Below, piece by piece: positions 41,704 to 53,003 of a stretch of 64,000 nt of DNA. Every line of letters starts with the position of its first letter. Position 1 is the stretch's first letter. The notes beneath the pieces were generated by a model, which was not told the origin of the DNA, ran no database searches, and worked only from the letters and a program-made list of their open reading frames with translations. A program made the position numbers and the translations under genes. Source of the stretch: Eutreptiella sp. 'Long Island Sound 2002' (Eukaryota; Euglenozoa; Euglenophyceae; Eutreptiales; Eutreptiaceae); the NCBI GenBank assembly GCA_964036045.1, contig OZ038399.1:24484221-24548220 (forward strand), written 5' to 3'.

Positions 41704-41907
41704 GGGGGAATGTTTGCCCGGCGCGCGCCCGGCACGCTACTTTTCTATTAACCATCCCGACTTCAGCCCCAGATTTACCCTCCCATGGAGAAGCCCCCCA
41801 AGTAGACCACATTGCACTGCACACCTTCCCTACAAAGCACGTTGCAAAATAAAGCAGGATCTGTGATTTCAACCACTCCAACTGTCATTTGTAGTGTAAT
41901 TAACAAA

Positions 41908-42280
41908 CAACATTGGTCCCACAAGTGTGGGTGTCAATACATTCATTACAATAGTGCTCCTTACACTCATCACAAACTGCAACGGTGGAGCGCCTTTGGC
42001 AACACAAAACACACACTTCCGCCTCATCCTCTGCCTCATCTTGCGTGGCGGCTGAGTTGCTTTGGTCAGTCCAAACCTGAGGCGGGACATGCTCCCATGG
42101 TCCGTAGGGGGGGTGACGGACTTGCCTCCGGATGCAAAACTGAGTGAAATGCAACAAAATGCGGACTGACCTGGTTTCCTCAATAGCACCGGAAGGTTGG
42201 GGCCCAAAAGAGGGCAGAAATGCTACGTCACCCCTGCATTCTCGGGGGTCCCCAACAAAGGGGACAAAGTCAGAAGTCAA
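41908..42280 (-). pseudogene. Transposase-like remnant with C-terminal zinc ribbon, copy 2
   Basis: The minus-strand frame is open for 126 codons: GDPRECRGDVAFLPSFG, then VRILLHFTQFCIRRQVRHPP, YGPWEHVPPQVW, an acidic linker and CVLCCQRRSTVAVCDECKEH followed by YCNECIDTHTC. It aligns with 22789-23380 over the Cys module and the 40 residues before it. The Cys/His spacing suggests a zinc-binding C-terminus like that of piggyBac-type transposases. Catalytic parts are missing. Confidence 0.5.
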
Positions 42281-43540
42281 ACTACGCTATGGGTCACCAT
42301 GATGCTCCTAGTATCTCAAAGTGTGGGTCTCTAGTACAGCCAGGCGCCCAAATAGCTACACTGTGCTAAGTGCGCCCCCTTAGTGCACCCCCTAAAAGGC
42401 CACTAGAGGGGCACGGGTCCAAAAAGATGCCCGTTCCCCCATAAGCGCCGCCTTCTGAGGGATCCCATAGGGGTAGGGATCGGAAATAGCCCAAAAAGAT
42501 GCCCCGCGCACGCCTAACGCTCCCTCCCAGAAAAGAGTGGATGTGGTGGAGGTGAGCAAAAAAGTGTGAAAAGGGGTGGAAATGGGTGAAATTGGGTGAA
42601 AATACAAAAATGCCATATCCCCAATGTGGAAAAAGCATCAAAACCTACGCAACAGGGCAACAATGATGCCCCTAGTACCTCAAAGCATGGGTCTCCAGTA
42701 CGGCCACACACCCAGATAATTGCATTGTGCGCGCACTGCACTTAAGGCGCCCCCTATGCAACTAAGGGAAATTGCTGCTTGCTTCGCAGCATGTTGCCGG
42801 GGTGGCTTGGAACCTTCTGGGCACTCCCTTGCCTAGTGGCCATGCAACCCACAATGGAAGCACGAATCTGGGTGTTGGAACAAAATCCTGACGAACAGCT
42901 TGGGGCCTCACTACCTGCGACCCCTCAAGGGTCAGCCGAGAAGTGCTGTTGGCCCACTTTTCCCTCCTGGAAGCCGGCCTATGGCCCTCAAGGTGCAGTA
43001 GGGAGGCAGCACAAAGTCCGCTCGGCGGCTAGAGCCCGTAGGCTACCCATCCCATAGTCCCCTAGCATTGTCAGCGTAGGGGTCCCCTGCTTAGCGCCAC
43101 GGCCCGGAGCACCGGGCACACACAAACCTGACGACACTGAACCACAGCTGAGCTGTGTGGCCCGACATGCACCCACCCCAGGCCCTCCCAAGGACAGACG
43201 GATGGTCACACAGGCACGGTGGTCTCTCCTGCTCGCTTGCGCTAGACGAGGGCTGCGGACTGTCAACCATCCAACGGGCTTCGAGCACAGACAATCAGGT
43301 CACCCGGGTCAGGTTGGGTCCAGCAGGGACGGGAGCGTTGACCGTGAACTTGACTACCGGAAGGGGCCAAGACCCAACCCAACCCAACCCCTCCAACAAG
43401 ACAGATTGGAAAAAATCCTTTGCCTCTTGCATCATGTAAATTTTGGGATTATTGGGGGATTGGTTTCAATGCTGAGCACCTACCGCACCCTACCTTTGCG
43501 AAAATACTATTCCTAATTATGGCCAATTATGCCCGCTTGC
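42281..43540. other. Unassigned region
   Basis: No domain recognised. It contains sequence shared with 24.2 kb near 42475 and a few short frames. Confidence 0.4.
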
Positions 43541-43618
43541 AAAAAAGGTAGCCCCCCCCCCCTTGAAATAGCCTCCCATAGCGCCCGACAGTCTACCCCT
43601 CGGGGGGGGGGGGGTCGC

Positions 43619-44325
43619 CAAGTGATGGTCTCCCCCCTAGGGGGGCGGGGGGGATTGCAAAGGTATTTCAAGGCAAAATGTGGTACCCTTCACTGATGCA
43701 AGCAAACATAACGCAAGTGAAGCGGCTTTTGCATTGATGCTCTGCCAATGTGACTCATGTAACACGGATGTTATTGGGGTCCAAAGGAACGGTAAAGAAT
43801 TTATGGGTACGAGAATAGCACACTTTGAGCTGTTGCACATGTTCAGTTTGCATAATGGGCACAGGGTGTGTGGCACCGGCTGATGAGGAGGAGGCACTGG
43901 AGCATGGGGCTGGTCTGGCAGCCGGTTTAGTGCCTGCTTGCGCAACCCGGCCAGCCTGTTTGGGGGCAGGCACCGGCTTCTTTGGGGGCGCCAAATCCTT
44001 AGGGATCCACGTTTCCTCACATATATCACGGCTGAAATACAATTTTCCATCAAACACATGCCCCAAGCCCCAAACCCCATGTGCACTCTTTGCCCATACT
44101 ACCTCGACTTGAGTATCCTCCTCTAGTGAGTGACCCCACCAGAGCGTATGTACCAAATGGGTCTGAAAAAGGGACACGACACCCTGTGCACCGCCTTTGG
44201 AGAGAGAATATCACAGAAAACACACAGGTGACTGATTTGAAGTAATGGGAAAGCAATGCAAGACGATGTGTGTGACAGATGGGGAACACAAACCACTGCA
44301 ATAGATATTGCCCAGCAAAATAGTG
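43619..44325 (-). mobile_element. Tandem element unit 1 with unknown protein
   Basis: The unit starts agtgatggtctcccccctag followed by G-runs. It contains a minus-strand frame (44177-43755) of 140 residues with VVWAKSAHGVWGLGHVFDGK, LYFSRDICEETWIPKDLAPP and a Pro/Ala/Ser-rich tail. The next unit begins with nearly the same bases at 44326. The protein family is not recognised; it is the best preserved of three copies. Confidence 0.5.
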
Positions 44326-45060
44326 AAGTGACGGTCTCCCCCCTAGCGGGGGGGGGGGGGGGGTTCAGGGGGCTGAGGGTAGTTGTATTGTCGTGCCGCA
44401 AACCATGCTTTCAAGGGGTTTCAATTACCATAAAACACATTTGCATTGTTTGAAAACATTTTTGGAATCAAGTTTCACACCACTGTTTGTTTTGAACACC
44501 ACTGTAGAAAGAGGTCTTATGGGCCAGTACAGCACACACTACACAGCAGCAGATGCTAATGGTATGAGGCACGTGATGCAAACAGGCAGAAATTGTGTGC
44601 ACAACTTCCTCTTGCGGTCCGAAAGAACACTGGAATCCTTTGCATGTTCCACAGCAAAGCAAGGGATGGACAAGCTGGCTGCAGGGGGCTTCACTTTGGG
44701 CTGCTTTGCACTTTTGGGCACAGTTGGTGGGGACAACTCCTTAGGGATCCGATTTTTGTTCTGAGATGTCCAAAGTAAAATACAACTTGTGCCGAAAGGT
44801 GTTGCCGCCCCCCAGTTTTGCTTGGGGTGTGTCGCCCTGCTGCGCACTTAGTGGGTTATTGCCATGGGGTTTGATAGTTCGGCGGGTGGGTCACAGGGCC
44901 AGAACATTACAAATGAAACTGACTGTGTGACAACAGGGGGCAAAACTATAGTTTCGGTGAAACTTAAGGTTCCCTGCCCAGACTCAGCCCAGACTAGTTC
45001 TGCGTCGCCGCCCTTCCTAGAACGGACATAGCGCACAACAGTGCCTTGAAAGACCATTTT
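44326..45060 (-). mobile_element. Tandem element unit 2 with decayed copy of the same protein
   Basis: It starts agtgacggtctcccccctag plus a 15-nt G-run. The minus strand holds AELVWAESGQG, KLYFTLDISEQ and IPKELSPPTVPK in shifted frames, corresponding in order to the module of unit 1. Stops and shifts make it a pseudogene. Confidence 0.45.
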
Positions 45061-45548
45061 CAGAGGTCTGAGGAGTGGAAAGAGTCAGGAAAAAGGATGT
45101 GTACACGAGCTCATAATTCTGCCTCTAAGCAATACGAACATAGTAACACAGCACAAGAGGGTGCAGGTTTAAAAGTAAGGTGTAGGTTTTTGACTCCTCC
45201 ACCTCCGCAAACTGGACTGAGACAGGACACCGCCACATAAGAAACGGGTTGAAGTGAGGCTCAGATCAAGCACCAATTTGCAAGATAAATTCAGGACACA
45301 GAGAGAGTACAGGGAATTTTTTTGGTCCTTTTGGCTAGAAACGAGCATAATGGAGCCAGTGAAAATGGCTCTGCGCGGTCACCGGTGCCATTTTGTCAGC
45401 GCCGACAGTAGACTGCAGAGTGCGGGCTAATGCGATGGCTGACTGGCGGCAAAAATCATCAGACCGTGGAGTGGGGCAGCAAATGCGCCAACCTGCAACC
45501 ACCCTAACCGTGGCCTGGCACTCGCACCACAAACACACTGTCCCGACC

Positions 45549-45600
45549 ATGTACCCCCCCCCCTTGTATAAGCTACGCCAATGTACGGAATTATTACTGT
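45549..45600 (+). repeat. Family A left end only
   Basis: A C-run, ttgtataagctacgccaatg and ttattac match the left end of family A and stop where the LINE remnant begins, so the LINE probably truncated it. Confidence 0.65.
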
Positions 45601-46406
45601 AGCTGTATCATCATCCATTTCCCAAATGATGCAGAGGGCTAGGCAAATGGCGGCTTTGCCATTGGGGCTAGAGGAAAAAGCGTACCTGTTTTCTTCATGG
45701 ATTGCGCCGGTGTGCTACCTGCCGGCTCGGGCCTACCGGCCCACAGAACATGTTCTCTCACAGCTAAATTTGGTTCATAAGATTGCGTTGGGGTTGAACA
45801 ACTGGCACTTGACCATGCCCATTCTGCAGCTGCCAGTCAAGGAGGGGGCGTTGGCACAAGCGAGTCTGGCGGCGTATGCAGAGTGGGTGCATAGTCAAAG
45901 CTTTGTGCGCTTTGTACAGCGCCCGGCCGAGTTCGCGGAGAGGCATGTGGCGCCTTTTCGGCGGTGGGCTTTCTCCATTGGTCTTCTGATCGAGGAAGAG
46001 TTTTTGCCCTTCCTACAGGTGGCGCTGGTGCCACTGCCACGGCCATCCTTCTTGCAGGGGTCGCTCAAGTCCTATTCAGTGGTGCGAAGGGAGGGGGGGG
46101 ATGTCCCACCGCCCCCAGTTCAGCGTCTGCAGCACATGCCGATTTGGCATAACGCACTGTTGCGGAATTTTCGGTCGTTCTCTTATTGGTCTCCCCCGCT
46201 GATACGAAGGGGTGTAATGCGGTGGGGGGACTTGGTGGACAATGGGGCGATCCCGCTACTGCTGTGGGACATGCTGGCGCCGACCTGGCGCTCGGTGTAT
46301 TTAGAGAGGGTGGGACAGATAGTCTCCTCGTATCAGGCAGAGCTCGATTACAAGGGGCCGGCGGGGTTCCACACTGCCCCCCTCCCGCTGCACCAACCAA
46401 AATGCC
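45600..46406 (+). pseudogene. LINE C-terminal coding remnant, plus strand
   Basis: The open frame covers the region after the reverse-transcriptase core of a non-LTR element: LPLGLEEKAYLFSSWIAPVC, ARAYRPTEHVLSQ, then LPVKEGALAQASLAAYAEWV and HVAPFRRWAFSIGLLIEEEF. The layout (WI.PV, arY.p, lp..eGGl) is typical of LINE thumb/C-terminal domains. The minus-strand fragment at 46780-47583 shares HVA.F..WA...GL..EE and KPSFLQG/RPSFLQG with it. The catalytic core and endonuclease are absent, so it is 5'-truncated and dead. Confidence 0.6.
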
Positions 46407-46421
46407 TTGCGAGTGGTATCA

Positions 46422-46756
46422 CACTTTTTTTTATCAAAGAGGCCAATTCTGAATGTGCTAGGTGCCGCGAGGGCAAAGTTCAGCGATTAAGTACAGCTTT
46501 TGGTAGTGCCAGGGTGAACATACAGGCTTCAGCTCTTGACTGGGCCCCCATGGTTTCCTGTCGGTGTTGGTGTCGTCATGTTAGGGGTATTTCCCACTTG
46601 TTTGGATCCCAGTGCGCTTTCTGTCGTTTTGGTAGAGGCTGCAACGGGACTTCCCACAAGGTGGGGTCCCACTGCTCCCGTGTTCGTTTCCGTGGGAAGT
46701 ATATGGTCTGTCGCGCCTGTCTGGATGCGTCCCAGTAGAGGGTTGCCTTTAGTCGG
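46422..46756 (-). mobile_element. Retroposed insertion with A-tail and 15-bp duplication
   Basis: The 15-mer ttgcgagtggtatca flanks 335 bp exactly (46407-46421, 46757-46771). On the minus strand the insert ends gataaaaaaaaagtg, an A-tail next to the duplication, as expected of LINE-driven retroposition. It encodes two similar peptides, QWDPTLWEVP and HWDPNKWEIP, in one minus frame, perhaps the 3' end of a transcript. Confidence 0.7.
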
Positions 46757-46779
46757 TTGCGAGTGGTATCAAACATAAA

Positions 46780-47583
46780 TGCCGAAGACCTGCAATGTCG
46801 GAGGATGCTCATGGTCCTCCAATGGGTGACACAGAGGGCATAACTTGCTGCCTACCTGATGTCCCATCCGACCGCCAATGGGCAATTTTTTCCAGAAAAC
46901 GCGCTGAATGAAATCGAGGTCCCACTTGGGGAGGTATAACTGACTGAAGTGCTTCCATACTTCCGGCGGTGGTCGCGGTGCCTCTGCATTGCGTGTTTGC
47001 ATCAAAAGCAAAGTGCGCTGCCATCCCCAAATTGCCCCCCCATTGGTCCAAAGCAGGACTGTGGCCCCGTCATCCGGCGCCAATGAACGCAGGCGCACGT
47101 CCTGAGTTCCCATATCATACGTCATTTTAAAAGTGTGCGCAATCGATTCAAGGTGCTGCAGTCACACCACTCTGGCAATCATTGAGTCCTGCCATCTCAA
47201 CACCCCGCCACGAACCAGCTTCGGTGAGACATACGTAACACCCGTGTCTCCTCGAAAAAATACTGAATGCCGATGCCCATACTGGGCAGGAGATGTGGCG
47301 GTGGAGGGGGGGCGCCCCCCCCCCCTCCCTTCACCTGTGAGTAGGTGCGCAAAGGTCCTTGTAAAAACGACGGTTTTTTGACGGTGACTGCAGCCAACTG
47401 AATGTAGGGGAGGGTCACCTCCTCCAAAATCAGGCCGACGCGCAATGCCCATGTCTGAAACGCTGCAACATGCCCTGGGGCATAGGTCCCCGTGCATAGC
47501 CAACGCAGTGCTTGCGCCGGGGGGGGGGGGGGGGGATCCCCTTTGACCTCGCAGGCCAATGCAATCTGTAATCTACAACGCAA
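46780..47583 (-). pseudogene. LINE C-terminal coding remnant with zinc-binding motif, minus strand
   Basis: Read from 47583 down: HVAAFQTWALRVGLILEEVT, KKPSFLQGPLRTYSQV, a G-rich interruption, LVRGGVLRWQDSM and then FIQRVFWKKLPIGGRMGHQV with LCPLCHPLEDHEH. The last is the zf-RVT motif (W-x-x-L-P-x-x-x-R, C-P-x-C, E-D-x-x-H) near the C-terminus of many LINE proteins. It faces the plus-strand remnant tail to tail. Frame shifts show decay. Confidence 0.6.
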
Positions 47584-47847
47584 TCTGGTTTGCGCCTCAA
47601 CTCACACCAATACACATGCATACCGTCAGTTTTGAGATAGAGAGTGTAGTTGTTCATACAGTTAGTTTTGTTGTGTCTGGCTTGCCTAAATATATGTACC
47701 GCCACCGGTGGTGCACCCTGACTTGTACCTCCCTTCCTGCAGTGTGTGTGTTCCTGTCTGCTTCCTTGGCATGTGCAGGTCGCACATTGCGGCGTACATC
47801 ATCAAGACTACCGCACCCCATCACGCCTGTCTACATCACAAACCAGG

Positions 47848-48033
47848 TAGGGATGCAGATTCGCCCTCGAATTCAATTTGAATTCGAGCGAATTCGGACC
47901 GAATTCGAAATCGTGCGAATTCGAGGGAATTCGATTTCAATAGAGACATAATGAGAATTTGTAAACGATTCCTCCGAATTCAAGCGAATTCGTACCGAAT
48001 TTCAATTCGCGTGAATTCGAACCGGCACCCCAA
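47848..48033. mobile_element. Ac-like hAT miniature element full of GAATTC palindromes
   Basis: The element is 186 bp. The left end tagggatgcagattcg and right end (inverse ttggggtgccggttcg) match at 12 of 16 positions; tagggatg recalls the maize Ac terminus. Flanks aaaccagg (47840-47847) and aagccagg (48034-48041) match at 7 of 8. The interior has more than ten gaattcg/cgaattc words, making it highly palindromic. Confidence 0.65.
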
Positions 48034-49794
48034 AAGCCAGGATTTAAAATGGAAGTCCAGCGTGGAAATGGAGTCCATACACTGCACACAGATGCTGCCC
48101 CACCCTCCACCACTTGCCATTCCTTGTCACCCCCTTTTCGAGAATAACAGTAAAAGCACTGAGAATGACGGAAATAACACCCCCTGTTGTTGTGACAAGG
48201 GCGTGTACCGTGAATTGACACAAGCGGCAAATCAATGCATCATTGAGGGCCAGAGAGCCAAAGATATATGGAGGTGCATCAAAATTGCGCCCGGTGGGCA
48301 TTGCATTGTGTACGCGCACGTTGCACACCAAACACTGTGCTGTACACCGTTCACTCACCACACACTCTGCACACCACACACCTTGCACCCAGGGAAGTAT
48401 TAGAAGGGGGGGAGGGGGGGTCTGGGACCTAAAAGTTTGTGTACTAACAATGGACAGGGCATAGGGCACCCAAACAGTGCCCTCTGATTGGCGGTCTGAC
48501 CAGGTTGTTCCTGACCAGGGATGTGCGTTGTTCTCGCAAGGGAAGGTGCATCTAAAATGAGTGCAGCAAACAAGATCTTCAGCATGCTGAGTTGACGCTT
48601 GTTGCGAGTTGTGGATACTCATCAGAATTTTCAAACGTCCCCGAATGGTGTTGACATGCTGACACTTGTTGATGGTTGACTAATCCGGACCCTCAAATAT
48701 ACCCGCATGCCTTTTTGTTACAGTGCACCATAATCAAGCGACACCCGGAGATTGACAACGGTACTTTGGCCACAACAAACCCATCAACTGCACAACTGTA
48801 CTATTTGACGCATGTGAAGCCAGCACGCTGTTGTACCTGTTGGTCCTTGTGGGGGGGAAACTGGCTTCCGCAAGGGTGGGATGGTTGGAGTGCCTTTTCC
48901 AGATTCCCCTCCCCCCTTCAGGGCTCCCGTGACGGGGACCCCCAACGAGCTGACGGGGGTGGGGGGTGGGGGTAGGGGTTGGGGGGAGGGCGGGGTCCTG
49001 AGGTACCTCCACATGTCTGGCTCAACATGATCCCCACAATGCGCTGATCATTTTGCGGTGTGTATCATGGGGGGGGATTGTGCTTGATCGTCCGGGCCGC
49101 TTCACGGCCCAGATGGTGTGTCATCACCAGCGTTTCGACGAGGCTCTTTGGACTGGCCTGTCATGAGAGGCCCCTGCATCAGCACGGGTATTGCGTCATT
49201 CGCCATGTACATCGCAGTTTATGCGGCATACATCTCAAACGCATTCCAATGCTGACAGCTCGTTGGCACCCATTTATTAAGCAGGATAGCTGCGGCATTG
49301 TGCCGTTAGTGCCTGATCGGTGTCAAGCAGGAGAGGGCGCAGTGAGAAGGAGCATAGCCCCGTGTGTGCCCTCAAAATGTAGTCAATATTTCAGGTCCGC
49401 ACACTTGTCAATATGACAGCTGCGCGCCCCAAGTGGACCCACAGCTGCGACTCAAAGGTCGCAAGAATTGAGTACGGGGGGGGGGGGGGTTGCCTGGGGA
49501 CAATTTCGACGGGGATAATTTCAGAAGGGGAAAGTTTTGCCACCTCCAGGAATCCTGAAGCTTGTTGTCATTTCCTGGTGGGCTCTGGGTGGGCTCTTCA
49601 AAAAAACACAGCTCGAAATTGCATCTCCCAGTGGCTGTTGCATGGACAGTAGATTGGTATAGCGCTGGACAGGTGCCCGCAGGCACTGAAGTTGTTAGTT
49701 GTTAGTCACACGCCGCGAAACCGTCGCTGGCGGGCCACTTTCCTAAACGGCGAAATTTCTCCTGTGAAACTCTCCCCTCCCGAAAATTGCTCCC
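48034..49794. other. Unassigned 1.7-kb region
   Basis: No gene recognised. A lone terminus-like cagggaagtattagaagg plus G-run occurs at 48390, similar to the ends at 51027, with no partner seen. A 12-nt G-run lies at 49478-49489. Confidence 0.4.
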
Positions 49795-50042
49795 CCTGTG
49801 TGACATTCCGTCCGGTTGTTGTTTCTTTACGGGGCCCTGGACAGTCACCCGCTCTTCCCTTCGCATGTTGCGTCGGGTCGCTGCTTTCTGTCGGCCGCTG
49901 GGGGCGGTGCTCCTGCTGGTGTCGTTTCCGCGTCCGCGGAGCCCAGTAGTTGGTGCGCCGGGGCTGTGCTGGATGTGGCGGGATGTGCCGTTTGCGCGTC
50001 AGTGGCGCCCGGTAGTTGGCGTATTGGGGTTGTGCTGGTTGT
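49795..50042. repeat. Dispersed repeat (family K), copy 1
   Basis: From ccctgtgtgacattccgtc through ggagcccagtagttggtgcg to gcccggtagttggcgtattg. It matches 62356-62527 plus 63301-63375, which together form a second copy split by a hAT insertion. The inner part is itself a two-unit tandem. Both strands are open, and coding potential is undecided. Confidence 0.75.
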
Positions 50043-51026
50043 TGCCGAGGATGTTTAGGAATGGTGCAAGGCGATGGGAGGGACGGTGCCATCTTCCCTG
50101 CTGCAATCCACTGCAGCGGAAATGGGGTGCCCTCCATAGCCCAGCATTGTTCTGAGCCGCACCGACTGTGACATGCACGGGCCAGCCCACGTTCCCATAG
50201 CAAAGGGCTCGCGTCCATGGGCTTCCCAAAAGTCGTGACCTGCGGTCTCAAGGTCCCACGTTGGGGAAGAGGTGGCCAGGAGGCCTTGGCCACGTGGCAA
50301 CACATTGCCTGAACCGAGATTCCCATGTGCTCCAGGTTTCCTGGTTTTAGGAGGCACTCAGGACCTCCTAAAGGCAGTGAGCCCGGCGCAGTTCACCAAA
50401 ACTGCGGTCAGAAAAACAACCGTCAGATGGGGTCACCGTGCCTGGGGCCCGCAGCAGTGGCAGTGCCAGCCTTCACTGCCTCCGTGCGACAACTACACGC
50501 CAGGCTCCTCTTGTTTTCCTTCGGACCGACTGCGGGAAGTGCCCGACAGACAGACGGCAGGCAGGTGCTCCGCCCTGATGTTCACATGCCCCTCGCATAG
50601 CGCGGTGGAGTGCCGGCATACCCTCTGCCTTGTCCCATTTGGTGGTGGTTGTCCCTGTACCTTCCCGGCATGGGAAAGCGAAAGGGACATCACCTGCACA
50701 TCCGCCCCGCACATGCCGCATGGGCACGTTCATGGGGGCGGGATAGAAAGGGGGGCGGGATCCGATAGGACTCCGCCACCGCAAGACACTCAACGTGGAC
50801 CCGGTATGACACACCACAAACGAATCAGGCAGTGACCTGGGGAGGGGGGGGGGGGGATTTCGTTTGGGCCCCCGGCCTCGTCGCAAACATTGGACGCCTT
50901 GATCCAATCCAGCCCGGGGTCCGTAAGGAGGGAGATGGAAAAATAATGCACCCTTTGCCATGCAACAACAGAAGTGTCCATGTTGCTTGTGCTGAACATA
51001 CAAATACACAAGAAAGAGCTCCCCGG
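50043..51026. other. Unassigned region
   Basis: Overlapping frames without recognisable domains, and a G-run near 50842-50855. Confidence 0.4.
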
Positions 51027-51105
51027 CAGAGATGTATTAGAAGGGGGGGAGGGGGGGGGTAACCCCCCTCCTCCTACGGTGTACGTCCGTTCTAATACAG
51101 CCCTG
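51027..51105. mobile_element. 79-bp hAT miniature element, family 2
   Basis: Ends are cagagatgtattagaa and, inverted, cagggctgtattagaa; flanks are ctccccgg (51019-51026) and gtccccgg (51106-51113), matching at 7 of 8. Inner sequence is G- and C-runs. The terminus resembles the lone end at 48390. Confidence 0.72.
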
Positions 51106-52061
51106 GTCCCCGGGGAGGTCCCCGGCCAGTCAGCAAGAGCCTGGCACGAATCCTGAAGACTGCCTCAGAATTTCTATCCGAATTTTAGGTCTAAACCAAC
51201 GCATTCCACCGATCAGAACTGTTGTCGCCTGCGCTTTTTGATGTTGATGAATGACAATTTTTCGTTGCCCGCCTGCTTCGCGACGGCGCAAAGAAGGACC
51301 TCAAACACATGATACACTCGGGCCGTTCCGTTACACGTGCGGCACAATCCGTGCCCCAGACGTCAGTGCCACTGCGATCCCGTGCCACGCTGTCGACCCA
51401 AGGGGCCTGGCTGCCTCCCCATCAGAAACGTCGCGAGATCAGTGACGCAGCAAGGCCCAGAGGCCGCAGCCACGGCGTACGGAACACAAGCACATTCCCT
51501 CAGCGACCACCGAGAGCTCAATGCACGGTCAGTGACCCCTGCCACTTGAAGCGAAAATGCTGCCGGTGTGACCGGAGGGGGCAGGCAGCCCCATAGTACC
51601 GGGGATGGCGGGGCTGCAAACTATTTACATGGGTTCGAAGAGCGAGGGCGAGGGCGAGGGCCCTGGAACCGTTGCAACTGCTCCCCCCCGGGTGGGGGGG
51701 ATTAGGGGGGGGGGGGGGGTTCTCCTCCTGAGAAAGGAAGGAACATTTTGGCACAAAGTCCCTTGCTGTTGTTTCCAAGTGGGCTCTGGATGGCGGATGG
51801 TCCAGCCTGGTGGGCTCTGGACGGTCACTGCCATTTCTGGATGGGCTCTGGATGATTAGTGTACTACTATTTCCTGGTGGGCTCTGGATAGAAACGGTTC
51901 TTTCCTGTGCACAGAAGGAACCATTTGATGAGAGGGAGGGCTTCCAAAATTTGTGCACCTGAATTTTTCAGCCCTCTAAAAATTTTCCCCTCCCAGCGTG
52001 TCTGCTTCCGGCTGTGCTGGGCACATCATACCGCACCCGATTCCTCCTGCTGCCCTAGGGT
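51106..52061. other. Unassigned, with repeated ggtgggctctgga words
   Basis: Between about 51775 and 51895 the phrase gtgggctctgga recurs five times at irregular spacing (also at 49580). No gene recognised. Confidence 0.45.
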
Positions 52062-52225
52062 GGGAGAGGGTTAGGAGACGGTGGGAGAGGGTTGGTAGAC
52101 GTTTGAAGAGGGTTGGTAGACGGTGGGAGAGGGTTGGTAGACGTTTGAAGAGGGTTGGTAGACGGTGGGAGAGGGTTGGTAGACGTTTGAAGAGGGTTGG
52201 TAGACGGTGGGAGAGGGTTGGGAGA
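52062..52225 (+). repeat. 21/42-bp minisatellite
   Basis: Alternating 21-bp units gggagagggttggtagacg and tgaagagggttggtagacgg form a 42-bp higher-order repeat, about seven to eight units. Confidence 0.9.
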
Positions 52226-52392
52226 GGGTGGGGAGAGGGTAAAGGTTCTGCAACCAATTTGGCCAATGTTGCAGAGTGGCCCGCAGACCGGGCCCAGGGG
52301 CCCATTGTATTGTGCGGCTCACTGGCTACCCGGAGCCAGACAAGCCGTGGGCGTGGAAACTCCAACGGACCGGTGGTGTGACTGGGGAGGCC

Positions 52393-52790
52393 GGGTTTTC
52401 GTTTCCGGTGGGGGGGGGGGGTCGATAGAGCCCTCCGGCCGGACCCCCCCCCCCCAAAAGGGCTCAATTGACGGGACCCCCAAAATCCTACCGAGACTGA
52501 CCCCCGGGCCTCGGAGGTGACCCAGACCCAAAAATCGGCAAAAAATGAAACTGAGATTTTTGGAATCAGCGCGCCGAGGGGGTTCAGAAAAGTCATCATT
52601 TGCCACATATTTGGTGAAAAAAAAATCGACCAATTTTAATGCTCAAAAAAAGGGTGCGGCGCCTCTGGCACCAGACTTCATAATGACTGATTAATGGTGC
52701 CTGTCAATTGAGCCCTTTTCCCGAACCCCCCCCCCCCAGTTTTTAGGGGCTCTATTGACCCCCCCCCCCCCCCCCCGGAAATGAAAACCC
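52393..52790. repeat. Inverted pair of G/C-run repeats
   Basis: The block at 52393-52480 (gttttcgtttccggtggggg, cgatagagccct, aaaagggctcaattgac) reappears inverted at 52697-52790 with about 215 bp between. Each block is also internally inverted (agagccc/gggctcaatt). It could be the two ends of one element or two opposed miniature elements. Confidence 0.6.
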
Positions 52791-53003
52791 ACATGCCCTG
52801 GGGTAGAGAGCAGCACCGGGTGTATGCAGGCTGCGCTTGTGTCCAGCTGCCCGCTTTCTCAACCGACGGTGCCGCACGGGCGTCAAACCCGCCGGCCGCG
52901 GGTCGCGAGCGCATCCAACGCGGGATCCCGGAGGACTCAGCCCACACCCAATACCCACGTCTCACCCTCCGGACGCCGGCGACGCGTCCGACCCCCCCCC
53001 GCC

